This document shows positions 7,153 through 15,892 of a DNA stretch of 64,000 bases, piece by piece (positions within the stretch are counted from its first letter, which is position 1; each line of letters begins with the position of its first letter). Location of the stretch: positions 248,001-312,000 of the forward strand of contig CBDETM010000002.1 of NCBI GenBank assembly GCA_965242905.1. Reading direction: 5' to 3'. A model generated the notes under the pieces. That model ran no database searches and was not told where the DNA came from. It worked only from the letters and a program-made list of their open reading frames with translations. The DNA is from Bin5 sp965242905 (GTDB lineage: Bacteria > Chloroflexota > Anaerolineae > Caldilineales > Caldilineaceae). Position numbers and translations under genes: made by a program.

Positions 7153-9963
7153 CTAGGATTCCAGCTGCTCCAGGCTGGCTGTGACCTGGTCTCGCTGGGC
7201 ATTGAGGTTCTCGAGTTTGTCGCGTTCGCGCTGGACTACGTGCTCGGGGGCCCGGGCGATGAAGTTTTCGTTGTCGAGTAGTCCGGTGGTGCGGTTGATC
7301 TGGTTGTCGATGTTGTCGAGCTCCTTGTGGAGGCGCTTGCGCTCGGCTTCGAGGTCGACCATGCCGGCGAGGGGGAGGTAGGTTGTGATGCCGCCGGCGG
7401 AGAGCTGGACGGAGGGACCGGAATCGGTGCCGTTGGGGCTGGTTTCGACTGTCACCTGGGATTCGTCGAGGCGGGCAAGGGTGGTGAACAGGTCTAGGTT
7501 GTCCTGGGCGAGGGCGCGGCCGCTGCCGGCGAAAACGGCGGCAATGCGACGGCCGGGTTCGACGCTGTATTCGGCGCGGGCGTTACGGATGGCGCGCACG
7601 ATCTCCTGGATGCGGCCGAATTCGTCTTCGGCGGTGGCGTCGCGGCGCTCGGCAGGTTGGACCCAACGCTGGGTCATGAGGGCTTCGGCGTGTTCGGGGA
7701 CGCCGGGCAGGTGGCTCCAGATGGCTTCGGTGACGTAGGGCATGAAGGGGTGGAGCAGGCGCAGGGACTGCTCGAGCGTGTAGGCGAGGACCTGGCGGGT
7801 TGCGGCGGCGGCAGCGGGGTCGCCGCCGTAGAGGCGTGGTTTGGCGGCCTCGATGTACCAGTCGCAGTATTCGCTCCAGAGGAACTCGTAGAGCTGGCGG
7901 CCGGCTTCGCCCAGCTGCCAGTTTTCGATGAGCTGGGTGACATGGTTTTGCACGGTGTTCAGGCGGCTGAGGATCCAGCGGTCGGCGAGCGTCTGTGCGT
8001 TCTGGGGGGGCAGGGCGTAGGTGACGCTGTGGAGGCCGTCCGTGTTGTGCAGAGAAACTTCGCCGGCATCCAGATTCATGAGCACGAAGCGGGCGGCGTT
8101 CCAGATCTTGTTGGCGAAGTTGCGGTTGGCTTCGATGCGGGAGACGCTGAGCTTCATGTCGTTGCCGGGCGTGCTGCCTGTGAGCAGGGTGAAGCGAAGG
8201 GCATCGTTGCCGTAGGCGGCGATGAGGTCGAGGGGGTCGAGGGCGTTGCCGAGGCTTTTGCTCATTTTGCGGCCGTCTTCGGCGCGGACGAGGCCGTGGA
8301 GGTAGACGTAGTGGAACGGCACCTTGCCGGTAAAGTAGAGGCCCATCATGATCATGCGGGCGACCCAGAAGAAGAGGATATCGTAGCCGGTTTCGAGCAC
8401 GGTGGTGGGGTAGTAGCGGGCGAGGTCGGAGGAGAGAGAGGAGTCAGACTCGTCCGCTCCGTTGCTCTCTTCTATTGCTTCGAACTGGGGCCAGCCGAGG
8501 GTGCTGAAGGGCCAGAGGGCGCTGCTGAACCAGGTGTCGAGGACGTCTTCGTCCTGTTCGAGCTCGGCAGTCTGGCCGTAGAATTCGATGGCCTGCTCGA
8601 GAGCTTGGCTTTGGCTGCGGGCGGCGAACTGATGACCGTCGGGGCCGTACCAGATGGGGATGCGGTGTCCCCACCATAGCTGGCGGCTGATGCACCAGTT
8701 GCGGATGTTTTCCATCCAATGGTAGTAGCTGCGTTCGAAGCGTTCGGGCACGATTTTGATGCGGCCGTCCTTGACGGCGGCGATGGCAGCTTCGGCGAGA
8801 GGTTTTGCTTTGACGAACCACTGGGTGCTGAGGAGCGGCTCGACGATGGTGTGGCAGCGCTGGCAGTGGCCGACTTCGTGGACGTGCGGTATTTCGCCGA
8901 CGACGAGGCCGGCGGCGTCCATGTCGTGCCAGAGTTTTTCGCGGGCGTCGAAGCGGTCGAGCCCGGCATAGGGGCCGGCGGCGGCGTTGAGGGTGGCGTC
9001 TTCGTTGGTGATGTTGACGAAGGGCAGGTTGTGGCGCTGGCCGATGAGGTAGTCGTTGGGGTCGTGGCCGGGCGTCACTTTGAGGGCGCCGGTGCCGAAT
9101 TGCGGGTCGACGTGTTCGTCGGCGATGACAGGGATCTCGCGCTCAAGGATGGGCACAAGGGCGGTACTGCCGATGAGATGGGCGTAGCGCTCGTCTTCGG
9201 GATGGACGGCGACGGCGGTGTCGCCGAGGATGGTCTCGGGGCGGGTGGTGCTGACTTCGACGTGGTCGGTTGGGGAGGCATCGCCGTTGGATGCACGCAG
9301 GGGGTAGCGGAAGGTGTAGAGTTTGCCATCGAGTGGTTCGTGTTCGACTTCGAGGTCGCTGATGGCGCTTTCGCAGCGCGGGCACCAGTTGACGAGATAG
9401 TTGCCGCGGTAGATGAGGTCGTCGTTGTAGAGGCGGATGAAGGCTTCGAGGACGGCGTCGCTGAGGCCGTCGTCGAGGGTGAAACGTTCGCGGGACCAGT
9501 CGCAGGAGATGCCCATGCGGCGCTGCTGGCCGCTGATCTGGCCGTGGTATTCGTCTTTCCAGGCCCAGACTTCATGGAGGAAGCGTTCGCGGCCGAGGTC
9601 GTGGCGGGTGGTGTCGTTTTCGGCGAGTTTTCGTTCGACGACGTTTTGGGTGGCGATGCCGGCGTGATCGGTGCCGGGGACCCAGAGTGTGGGGCGGCCA
9701 GCCATGCGATTGTAGCGGATGAGCATGTCCTCGACGGCGCTGGTGATGGCGTGGCCGAGATGGAGGGCGCCGGTAACGTTGGGGGGCGGCATGGAGATGA
9801 CGAAGGGCGGGGCGTCGGGATCGGCGAGGCCGCTTTCGATTTGCTGTTCGGGGCGGAAGAATCCTTGCGACTCCCACCATTCGTAGAGTTTTTCTTCCCA
9901 CTGCTGCGGTTCGTAGACCGTGGGCATTTCCTCACGCGTTTCAGGCTGTTTTGTCGTTGTCAT
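7153..9963 (-). CDS. valS: valyl-tRNA synthetase
   Basis: 936 aa, usual length for bacterial ValRS. It charges tRNA-Val with valine and hydrolyses mischarged threonine. The class Ia signature PPPNVTGALHLGH includes HLGH at residues 68-71, and KMSKS is at 566-570. The WCPRCESAISDLEVEHE segment belongs to the editing/insertion region. The C-terminal coiled-coil tRNA-binding arm (DLEAERKRLHKELDNIDNQI) is present, followed by a Gln/Glu-rich end. Expression is controlled by a T-box leader immediately upstream. No lesion or unusual feature is seen in the gene. Confidence 0.97.
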   Translation of the reverse strand: MTTTKQPETREEMPTVYEPQQWEEKLYEWWESQGFFRPEQQIESGLADPDAPPFVISMPPPNVTGALHLGHAITSAVEDMLIRYNRMAGRPTLWVPGTDHAGIATQNVVERKLAENDTTRHDLGRERFLHEVWAWKDEYHGQISGQQRRMGISCDWSRERFTLDDGLSDAVLEAFIRLYNDDLIYRGNYLVNWCPRCESAISDLEVEHEPLDGKLYTFRYPLRASNGDASPTDHVEVSTTRPETILGDTAVAVHPEDERYAHLIGSTALVPILEREIPVIADEHVDPQFGTGALKVTPGHDPNDYLIGQRHNLPFVNITNEDATLNAAAGPYAGLDRFDAREKLWHDMDAAGLVVGEIPHVHEVGHCQRCHTIVEPLLSTQWFVKAKPLAEAAIAAVKDGRIKIVPERFERSYYHWMENIRNWCISRQLWWGHRIPIWYGPDGHQFAARSQSQALEQAIEFYGQTAELEQDEDVLDTWFSSALWPFSTLGWPQFEAIEESNGADESDSSLSSDLARYYPTTVLETGYDILFFWVARMIMMGLYFTGKVPFHYVYLHGLVRAEDGRKMSKSLGNALDPLDLIAAYGNDALRFTLLTGSTPGNDMKLSVSRIEANRNFANKIWNAARFVLMNLDAGEVSLHNTDGLHSVTYALPPQNAQTLADRWILSRLNTVQNHVTQLIENWQLGEAGRQLYEFLWSEYCDWYIEAAKPRLYGGDPAAAAATRQVLAYTLEQSLRLLHPFMPYVTEAIWSHLPGVPEHAEALMTQRWVQPAERRDATAEDEFGRIQEIVRAIRNARAEYSVEPGRRIAAVFAGSGRALAQDNLDLFTTLARLDESQVTVETSPNGTDSGPSVQLSAGGITTYLPLAGMVDLEAERKRLHKELDNIDNQINRTTGLLDNENFIARAPEHVVQRERDKLENLNAQRDQVTASLEQLES

Positions 9964-10063
9964 TTTCGCTATGCTCCCATCGATAGTTTGCCGGCGCTGG
10001 ACGGCTGGACGGTCGGTTCAAGTATTCGGTCACTGTGTAAGCGAGTTTGAGTTGAGAGCGGGT

Positions 10064-10101
10064 CAAAAAAATAAGTCACCTCATCCAAAGGACGAAGTGA
10101 C
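10064..10101 (-). terminator. rho-independent terminator of the T-box leader
   Basis: Minus strand: GTCACTTCGTCC, loop TTT, GGATGAGGTGAC (complement of 10075-10101) forms a 12-bp stem with wobble pairs, followed by TTATTTTTTT. The 5' arm lies directly after the T-box, so formation of the antiterminator would exclude it. Confidence 0.88.
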
Positions 10102-10372
10102 TCCGCGGTACCACCTTGGTTAGCAGGCGAGGTTCTTGCCGGCTCTCTCTACCGCGATAACGGGCGGACCCGGGGAGAGCTGTGCAGCGGGTCTGTTGAC
10201 TCTCCCAGCCTTCCCGGCGACATTCCCCAATGCGACCCTTGCGCTCGTTCTGCGATGCCTTGGCCGTCAAATGCGCAGCGAAAACGAACGCCCTTTTCAG
10301 CCGGGAGGGCGTTTCTCTGCCGTTTGCGCGCGTGGGTACTCCTCCGGTGCGCTGCCGTTCTCAATTTATGCA
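10075..10372 (-). promoter_or_regulatory. T-box riboswitch leader of valS
   Basis: On the minus strand the T-box core AAGGTGGTACCGCGG (complement of 10103-10117) is followed at once by a terminator hairpin. Upstream, a GGAGGAGTA element (around 10338-10346) resembles the conserved AGUA/GA region of stem I. Uncharged tRNA-Val would pair with the specifier codon and the T-box bulge, favouring the antiterminator and reading into valS. The specifier codon itself could not be fixed by eye. Confidence 0.88.
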
Positions 10373-10376
10373 GCCG

Positions 10377-10405
10377 ATTATAGGTTGTGGGGGGAGAAAA
10401 GTCAA
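10377..10405 (-). promoter_or_regulatory. near-consensus sigma70 promoter of valS
   Basis: Minus strand: -35 TTGACT (complement of 10400-10405), exactly 17 bp, -10 TATAAT (complement of 10377-10382). Start near 10370 gives a leader of about 400 nt that contains the T-box. Confidence 0.87.
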
Positions 10406-10477
10406 TTTTGGGCGGGGCAGTGGGGAATATGCGGCAGCCGAGGTTGGTTATGTTGGCCGACTTTTTGGGGGAGTCGA

Positions 10478-10708
10478 GGGCAGGCACAAGGCCTGCCCCT
10501 ACAGGGGTGTTGAGGGGAGGGTGATGACGGTGCGTGGTGGCGGGAAAGGGCACCAACAAGGGGGGCCCCTACGGGGCGTGTTGAGGGGATAGTGATGACG
10601 GCGCGGGGTGGCGGGAAAGGGCACCCACAAGGGGTGCCCCTACGGGGCGTGCGCAAGTGAAGACCTCGGGAGGGAACCAGGGCAGGCACAAGGCCGGCAC
10701 CTGCGGGG
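10478..10708 (+). repeat. cluster of four REP-like palindromes
   Basis: Copies start at 10478, 10548, 10619 and 10679. Each has a GGGCxxxC arm, ACAAGG or AACAAGG loop, complementary arm and CCCCTAC or similar tail. Between them a GTTGAGGGGA...GTGATGACGG linker recurs, so the cluster grew by duplicating units of roughly 70 bp. Confidence 0.72.
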
Positions 10709-10710
10709 AT

Positions 10711-10905
10711 CTGATGGGACTGGCGGGACGTGGTCTGGCTGGACACGTTCGAATAGGCACCTGTCACCAATAGCGACACCAGGTCGATGAGGCGTGGCCT
10801 GGTTTAGGGGGGGCGTTGCGGGGGCGGAGCCCCCGCACAAGGGAGGGCCGACTAGGCCCGACCGCCCAAAACTGCAGTGGTTAGTGGTCAGTGGTCAGTG
10901 GTCAG
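10711..10905 (+). repeat. dispersed ~190-bp repeat, copy 1
   Basis: Starts CTGATGGGACTGGCGGGACG, contains the perfect hairpin GCGGGGGCGGAGCCCCCGC, then AAGGGAGGGCCGACTAGGCC, and ends in GGTTAGTGGTCAGTGGTCAG. Close copies lie at 38905 and 52508, and a 5'-truncated copy near 25480. The tail overlaps the last codons of rarD. Confidence 0.82.
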
Positions 10906-11788
10906 AGGCGGCGCGGGTGTGGCGGAGGCCTTCGAGGGAGTAGAGGATGAGGGCGGTCCAGATGAAGGCGTAGCCTATTAGTTGGACGGAGGTGAAGGGC
11001 TCTTTGTAGAGGAAGACGCCGAGGATGAATTGGGTGGAGGGGGCGAGGTATTGCATGAGGCCGATGGTGGAGAGGGGGATGAGGCGGGCGGCGGCGCCGA
11101 AGCTGACGAGGGGGATGGCGGAGACGATGCCGGTGGCGAGGAGGAGCAGGCCGATACGGGGCGAGGCGACGGCGGCCCAGGAGGCGGGGTCGGGCTGGGC
11201 GGTGTAGAAGAGGAGGAGGAGGGCGGGTACGAGGAGCAGGATCATTTCGAGGCAGAAGAATTGCATGCCGCTGATGTCGACTTTTTTTCTGATGAGGCCG
11301 TAGAAGCTAAAGGTGCCGGCGAGGGAGAGGGCGATCCAGGGGAGCTGGCCGAGGCTGATGGTGAGGTAGATGACGCCGGCGAAGGCGATGGCGACGGCGA
11401 TCTGCTGGCCGCGACGCAGGCGCTCGCCGAGAAAGAGGCGGGCAAGGAGGACGCTGAGGAGGGGATTGATGAAGTAGCCGAGGCTGATCCTGGCGACATT
11501 GCCTGTGTCGACGGCCCAGAGGTAGGTGATCCAGTTGGCGGCGGTTAGGAGGGCGGCCGTGGACACGAGGAGAAGCGTACGCGGCGAGCTGCGCAGTGCG
11601 GGAAGCCAGGACAAGTCCTTGAGGAGGGCGAGGGCGATGATCATGGTCACGGCGGACCAGATCATGCGGTGGGCAAGGATTTCGAGCATGGGGAGGGCCT
11701 GGAGCTGTTTCCAATAGACAGGGAGGAAGCCCCAGGTTCCGAAGGCGATAAGGGCGTAGAGGTAGCCGCGGTAGGAGGAGAGAGTCAT
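10895..11788 (-). CDS. rarD: RarD/EamA-family transporter
   Basis: 297-aa polytopic membrane protein with about ten hydrophobic segments and the two EamA halves. The opening YLYALIAFGTWGFLPVYWKQ is characteristic of RarD (chloramphenicol-sensitive protein) members of the drug/metabolite transporter superfamily. Substrate is not known. It stands alone, with no good Shine-Dalgarno site before the ATG at 11788. The final residues SDH and the stop codon are encoded by the TCAGTGGTCAGA tail of the dispersed repeat, so the C-terminus has been shaped by that repeat. Confidence 0.88.
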   Translation of the reverse strand: MTLSSYRGYLYALIAFGTWGFLPVYWKQLQALPMLEILAHRMIWSAVTMIIALALLKDLSWLPALRSSPRTLLLVSTAALLTAANWITYLWAVDTGNVARISLGYFINPLLSVLLARLFLGERLRRGQQIAVAIAFAGVIYLTISLGQLPWIALSLAGTFSFYGLIRKKVDISGMQFFCLEMILLLVPALLLLFYTAQPDPASWAAVASPRIGLLLLATGIVSAIPLVSFGAAARLIPLSTIGLMQYLAPSTQFILGVFLYKEPFTSVQLIGYAFIWTALILYSLEGLRHTRAASDH

Positions 11789-11990
11789 TTTGGGGAGGAT
11801 GGCGGTGGGTTGGCTGCGTGTGGACCAGGGTGGGGTGCGGTGTGTATTGTAGTTCGTAGTTGGTATTGCGTATCGCGTATTTCGTTGTGTGCAGGGGCTG
11901 GCGGCGCTGTCACAGTTCCGCTTTGGTGCGGGCGAGAAGGGAAGGGTGGTGGTTTATGGTAGTGGCTGCTGGGGAGATGAGATGTAGCGA

Positions 11991-14543
11991 TCAAGGGCCG
12001 CTGCTTTTGAGGAGGAGGCGGCGGCGGGCAATTTTTTCGACGGCAGGGCGGCTCCAGGGCATCTTGTGATAGGCGCCTTCCAGCCACATTGGGATCTGGT
12101 CGGCGTAGTTGCGGCTGATGGGGTGGCCTGATTGACCGCTGGCGGTCACGCTTTGGGCGGCGTCCCAGTTGCCCATGTCGAAGATCTGGCGGTATGCGGC
12201 CTGGACCTGGACGAGGCCGGGGGGCATTTCGGACAGGAATCCGGTCTGGTTGGGGGTGGTGCCGTCGCCGCCGATAGGGTAGGGGCCGCGGTTGAAGAGC
12301 CAGCCGAGGATGGGAGCGCTGCCAAGGGTATGGCTGTAGCGGATCTGGTGCATACGGCCCCATGCCCACTTGCGGGGCGTGGGATTGACTTCGCGGCGCA
12401 GGCGGTGCACGGCGAGCTGGAGGGCGGTCTCGATCAACTCCGCTTTTGTGCGGCGGCGGCCGGTGGCGGCGTCGGCGTACCAAGGGGAAGTCTCTTCGTT
12501 TTTGAGAAGTTCGAGGAGTCGAGTTTGGGCGCGGAGCAGGAAGCCGTTGATGAGAAAGACGGGGCTGCTGCCCTTGCCAAAGAAGCCAGGGGCGGTGGGG
12601 CCGAGCTTTTGGCCGAAGGTGAGGTCGAGGAGGTGCAAGAGGGTGTAGTGGAAGACGAGGGCGGCGGGGCTTTCCTGGTCCATGCGGTAGCCCCAGTCCT
12701 GCAGCATGTTGACGGCGACGCGCACGTAGGGGTCGTCGCTGAGGTGGCCGGTAAGCAAGGGGGTCAGTTCGCGGGCGTAGAGGCTGGTCTCGTCGAGCTG
12801 GATCTGTTCCATGTCGCGCAGTGTGAGCTGCTCTTTAGCGGTCAACATCTCTTCGATGCGGCGGGCGCGCCAGCCGGGCATGGTCTCGAAGGTGAGGACG
12901 TAGGGGTAGTCGTCGCCTGTGATCTTGTTGTTGGCGGTGACGACGAAGCCGCTGGGGGGATTGAGAAGGCGGGGGAGCTCCTCATCGGGGATGAAGCCGT
13001 CCCACTCGAAGTCGCCGCTCCAGCCGGGGACGGGGACGAGGCCGTTGCCGTTGCGGCGGATGGGGACGGCGCCGGCGAGGCGGTAGGCGATGTTGTCTTC
13101 GCAGTCGGCGTAGACGAAGTTCTGGGAGGGTGCGGTCCAGTCGACGAGGGCGGCATCGAATTCCTGCCAGTTGCGGGCGCGGTTCAGGCGGAGTACGGAG
13201 CGCATCACCGTGCCGGGGTCGTGGCCAATCCAGCGGAGGGCGAGGGGCGCGGCGGTGAGTACGGGCTCGTCGGGAAAGCCGACGTCGGGACTTTCGGAAG
13301 TGAGGATGCCTGTGAGGAGAGGCCCGTGGCGGGTTACGACTACCTCTTCGACGTGGGGGCGGGCGCGGTTGCGCAGGTAGATTTCCTCGCGGAGGACTGT
13401 GGCTTCTTCCCACTGGCCCTGAAACTCGAAGCGGGGCGTGCGACCGCTGTCGTTGTCGGGGTGGGGGCGTTCGATGTAGAGGTCCTGGACATCGGGAAAG
13501 GCGTTGGTCAGGCCCCAGGCGATGTGCTGGTTGTGGCCGATGATGATGCCGGGTGCGCCGGCGAATGAGGCACCGCTGACGTGGAGGCCGGAATCGGGGA
13601 TGCCGGGAGAGGGCGGGCAGGTGAGATGCATTTCGTACCATGTGCCGGGCATGGACATGACGAGATGCGGGTCGTTACAGAGGATGGGGCGTCCGGTGAA
13701 GGACTTTTCGGCTGAGACGGCCCAGGCGTTGCTGCCCTGTCCGAATTCCGGTGCGGCGACGCCCAGCCAGCCTTTCAGCTGTTCGTATTGGTTGAGGATG
13801 AGGCCGGCGGTGTGGAGGAGCCGCATCGACTCCTGGCTGCCTACGCCCTCCATTATTGCGGGGTTTGTGTTTGGATAGTCCGGTTCCAGATCGGCGGCGA
13901 GGGTGGGGTCGAGTTTGGCTGCCAGCTGCAGGCGGACGAGTTCGCTTTCCCAGTTGACGCTGAGGCTCCAGCCCATCATTTTGCCGAAACCCAGTATGTC
14001 GACGGGCGACCACTCTTCGGGCTGGCGGCGGAGGAGGTTGAATTCGGCGGCCAGCCGGCCTTTGCGGCTGCGGATATAGGCGTTTACGCCCTGGCAGTAG
14101 TGTTGCAGCGCGGCTGTTGTGGCGTCGTCGAGGGCGTCGAGTTCGGCCTGGGCGGCGCGGTGGAAGCCGACGATGCGGCTGAAGCGATCGACGTCGAGGG
14201 CGGCGGCGCCGAAGAGTTCGGCGAGGCGGCCGTGGGTGACGCGGCGGTTGAGCTCCATCTGCCAGAGGCGGTCCTGGGCGTGGGTGAAGCCCTGGGCGCG
14301 GTAGAGGTCGGCTTCATTCTGGGCGTAGACGTGGGGGATGCCATGCTGGTCGCGGAGAATTTCAACTGCGGCGTCAAGTTCGGGGAGGTCCAGCTGGCCT
14401 TCGTGTTGTGGCGCAGGGCGTTGGACGAGCCACCAGTAAATGTAGACGATGAGGCCGCCGCCGAGGAGGAGAAAGACGAAGAGAAGGGCGACGGCCAGTA
14501 TCACAGTTATGAGATTCATGGGCTTCCGACTATTGCGAAACAC
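11991..14543 (-). CDS. penicillin acylase family (peptidase S45) amidohydrolase
   Basis: 850 aa. Residues 10-35 form an N-terminal membrane anchor or signal. The alpha-chain region includes ILRDQHGIPHVYAQ and FTHAQDRLWQMELNRR. The autocatalytic Ser follows Gly in GQGSNAWAVS (about residue 270), the expected N-terminal nucleophile of the beta chain, with CNDPHL downstream. Such enzymes cleave amides such as acyl-homoserine lactones or penicillins; the substrate here is unknown. The start shown is GTG at 14543; an ATG at 14519 with GGAAG upstream is an equally good start. It is transcribed divergently from queA. Confidence 0.87.
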   Translation of the reverse strand: MFRNSRKPMNLITVILAVALLFVFLLLGGGLIVYIYWWLVQRPAPQHEGQLDLPELDAAVEILRDQHGIPHVYAQNEADLYRAQGFTHAQDRLWQMELNRRVTHGRLAELFGAAALDVDRFSRIVGFHRAAQAELDALDDATTAALQHYCQGVNAYIRSRKGRLAAEFNLLRRQPEEWSPVDILGFGKMMGWSLSVNWESELVRLQLAAKLDPTLAADLEPDYPNTNPAIMEGVGSQESMRLLHTAGLILNQYEQLKGWLGVAAPEFGQGSNAWAVSAEKSFTGRPILCNDPHLVMSMPGTWYEMHLTCPPSPGIPDSGLHVSGASFAGAPGIIIGHNQHIAWGLTNAFPDVQDLYIERPHPDNDSGRTPRFEFQGQWEEATVLREEIYLRNRARPHVEEVVVTRHGPLLTGILTSESPDVGFPDEPVLTAAPLALRWIGHDPGTVMRSVLRLNRARNWQEFDAALVDWTAPSQNFVYADCEDNIAYRLAGAVPIRRNGNGLVPVPGWSGDFEWDGFIPDEELPRLLNPPSGFVVTANNKITGDDYPYVLTFETMPGWRARRIEEMLTAKEQLTLRDMEQIQLDETSLYARELTPLLTGHLSDDPYVRVAVNMLQDWGYRMDQESPAALVFHYTLLHLLDLTFGQKLGPTAPGFFGKGSSPVFLINGFLLRAQTRLLELLKNEETSPWYADAATGRRRTKAELIETALQLAVHRLRREVNPTPRKWAWGRMHQIRYSHTLGSAPILGWLFNRGPYPIGGDGTTPNQTGFLSEMPPGLVQVQAAYRQIFDMGNWDAAQSVTASGQSGHPISRNYADQIPMWLEGAYHKMPWSRPAVEKIARRRLLLKSSGP

Positions 14544-14667
14544 TTGCCATTGCTTTGGGCTTGACGGGAGGAATGGATGGTGCAGCCAGTGCGTTCCCGT
14601 TGGTTGGGAGGCTCAGTTCGCCTGTTGGCGCCGGGGGGTTGCGGTCAGCCGCGCTCTTCCTCGATTC

Positions 14668-14681
14668 TAACACCTGTGTTA
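14668..14681. promoter_or_regulatory. perfect inverted repeat between divergent genes
   Basis: TAACAC-CT-GTGTTA, a 6+6 bp dyad, lies between the divergent acylase and queA genes. The shape fits a dimeric regulator site, but no second copy was found. Confidence 0.3.
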
Positions 14682-14766
14682 AAACCAAGTGAAATCGTAG
14701 TTGGATCACAGCGGCTCCCCGGTTATTGAGCTTCACAGAGACGGCCAGTCGGAATATACATTTCAG

Positions 14767-15852
14767 ATGCGAACCGATCTTTTCGATTATGATCTGCCGA
14801 AGGGCTTCATCGCACAGTGGCCGGCCGAGCCACGAGACAGTAGCCGTTTGTTGGTCCTGGAGCGCAGGACCGGGGCCGTTGAACATCGCCGTTTCAGCGA
14901 GATCAGCGCGTTTCTGGGAGCGGGCGATGTACTGGTGGCGAATGACAGTCGCGTGGTTCCGGCGCGGCTGCGGGGGCGGAAGGCGACGGGCGGGGCGGTT
15001 GAGATTTTCCTGTTGCGACAGCTGGATGAGAAGGGTCTGGAGTGGAGGTGCCTGGTGCGGGGGAGGGGACTACGCGCGGGGGTCAAGGTTGAACTGGATG
15101 GCGGCCCAGTGGAGGTAGAGATAGTCTCGGAAGGCCAAGGGGGACAGCGCAGGGCGCGCTTTTCGAGGGCAATCAGGGGTATTCTGGATGAGCTGGGAGA
15201 GATGCCTCTGCCTCCTTATATCACTGAGTTCGCGGGCGACGAAGGGCGATACCAGACAGTTTACAGTCGAAAGGATGGCAGCGTCGCGGCGCCGACGGCG
15301 GGCCTGCATTTTACGCCGGAGCTACTGGAGAGCATACGGGGCATGGGTGTAGGGTGGGAGACGGTCACTTTGCATGTGGGGCTGGATACTTTTGGACCGG
15401 TGACGGCGGAGCGGGTGGCCGACCACCAGATTCACCGTGAGTGGGTAGAGCTGTCGGTGGGGTCGGCGGGGGCTATCAATGCTGCCAGGGATCAAGGGGG
15501 ACGAGTCGTTGCGGTGGGGACGACGTCGACGCGGGTGCTTGAGTATTGCGCTACGACTGCTCGGGGAGCGGATGGGTACGGGCCGGCAGCTAAGGACGCG
15601 GGGGTTGTTCCATTTGCGGGCGAGGTCGATCTGTTCATTTACCCCGGTTACCGTTTCCAGGCTGTGGACGCGCTGCTGACTAACTTTCATCTGCCGAGGT
15701 CATCGTTGCTGATGCTGGTGAGCGCGTTTGTGGGGCAGGCGCATCACGGGGACCTTGACGCCGGACGGCAGATGCTGTTTCGGACCTATGAGGAGGCGAA
15801 GGAAGAAGGGTATCGCTTTTACAGCTTTGGCGATGCGATGTTGATTTTGTGA
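14767..15852 (+). CDS. queA: S-adenosylmethionine:tRNA ribosyltransferase-isomerase
   Basis: 361 aa from the ATG at 14767, which gives the conserved N-terminus MRTDLFDYDLP. A longer frame from a TTG at 14701 adds 22 unconserved residues. QueA moves the ribosyl group of SAM to 7-aminomethyl-7-deazaguanine in tRNA, making epoxyqueuosine. Conserved blocks seen are RDSSRLLVL, DVLVANDSRVVPARL, PLPPYI, YQTVYS...GSVAAPTAGLHFT and TNFHLPRSSLLMLVSAFVG. No other queuosine gene is nearby. It converges on pyrD. Confidence 0.96.
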   Translation: MRTDLFDYDLPKGFIAQWPAEPRDSSRLLVLERRTGAVEHRRFSEISAFLGAGDVLVANDSRVVPARLRGRKATGGAVEIFLLRQLDEKGLEWRCLVRGRGLRAGVKVELDGGPVEVEIVSEGQGGQRRARFSRAIRGILDELGEMPLPPYITEFAGDEGRYQTVYSRKDGSVAAPTAGLHFTPELLESIRGMGVGWETVTLHVGLDTFGPVTAERVADHQIHREWVELSVGSAGAINAARDQGGRVVAVGTTSTRVLEYCATTARGADGYGPAAKDAGVVPFAGEVDLFIYPGYRFQAVDALLTNFHLPRSSLLMLVSAFVGQAHHGDLDAGRQMLFRTYEEAKEEGYRFYSFGDAMLIL

Positions 15853-15892
15853 GGTGGGGGGTCGAAGTTTGAAATTGGGCCGACGAAAGTGC

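Noticed and set aside
8719..10050. Long open frame (443 codons) on the plus strand opposite valS
   Set aside because: Antisense shadow of a high-GC gene: Gly/Val/Asp/Glu-rich product, no ribosome site, no family. The same applies to long antisense frames at 12132-13568, 15854-16867 and 34351-35286.
10402..10840. Overlapping minus-strand frames with products such as MCGGSAPATPP
   Set aside because: They lie wholly within REP-like palindromes and repeat copy 1 and recur at other repeat copies; they are translations of repeats, not genes.
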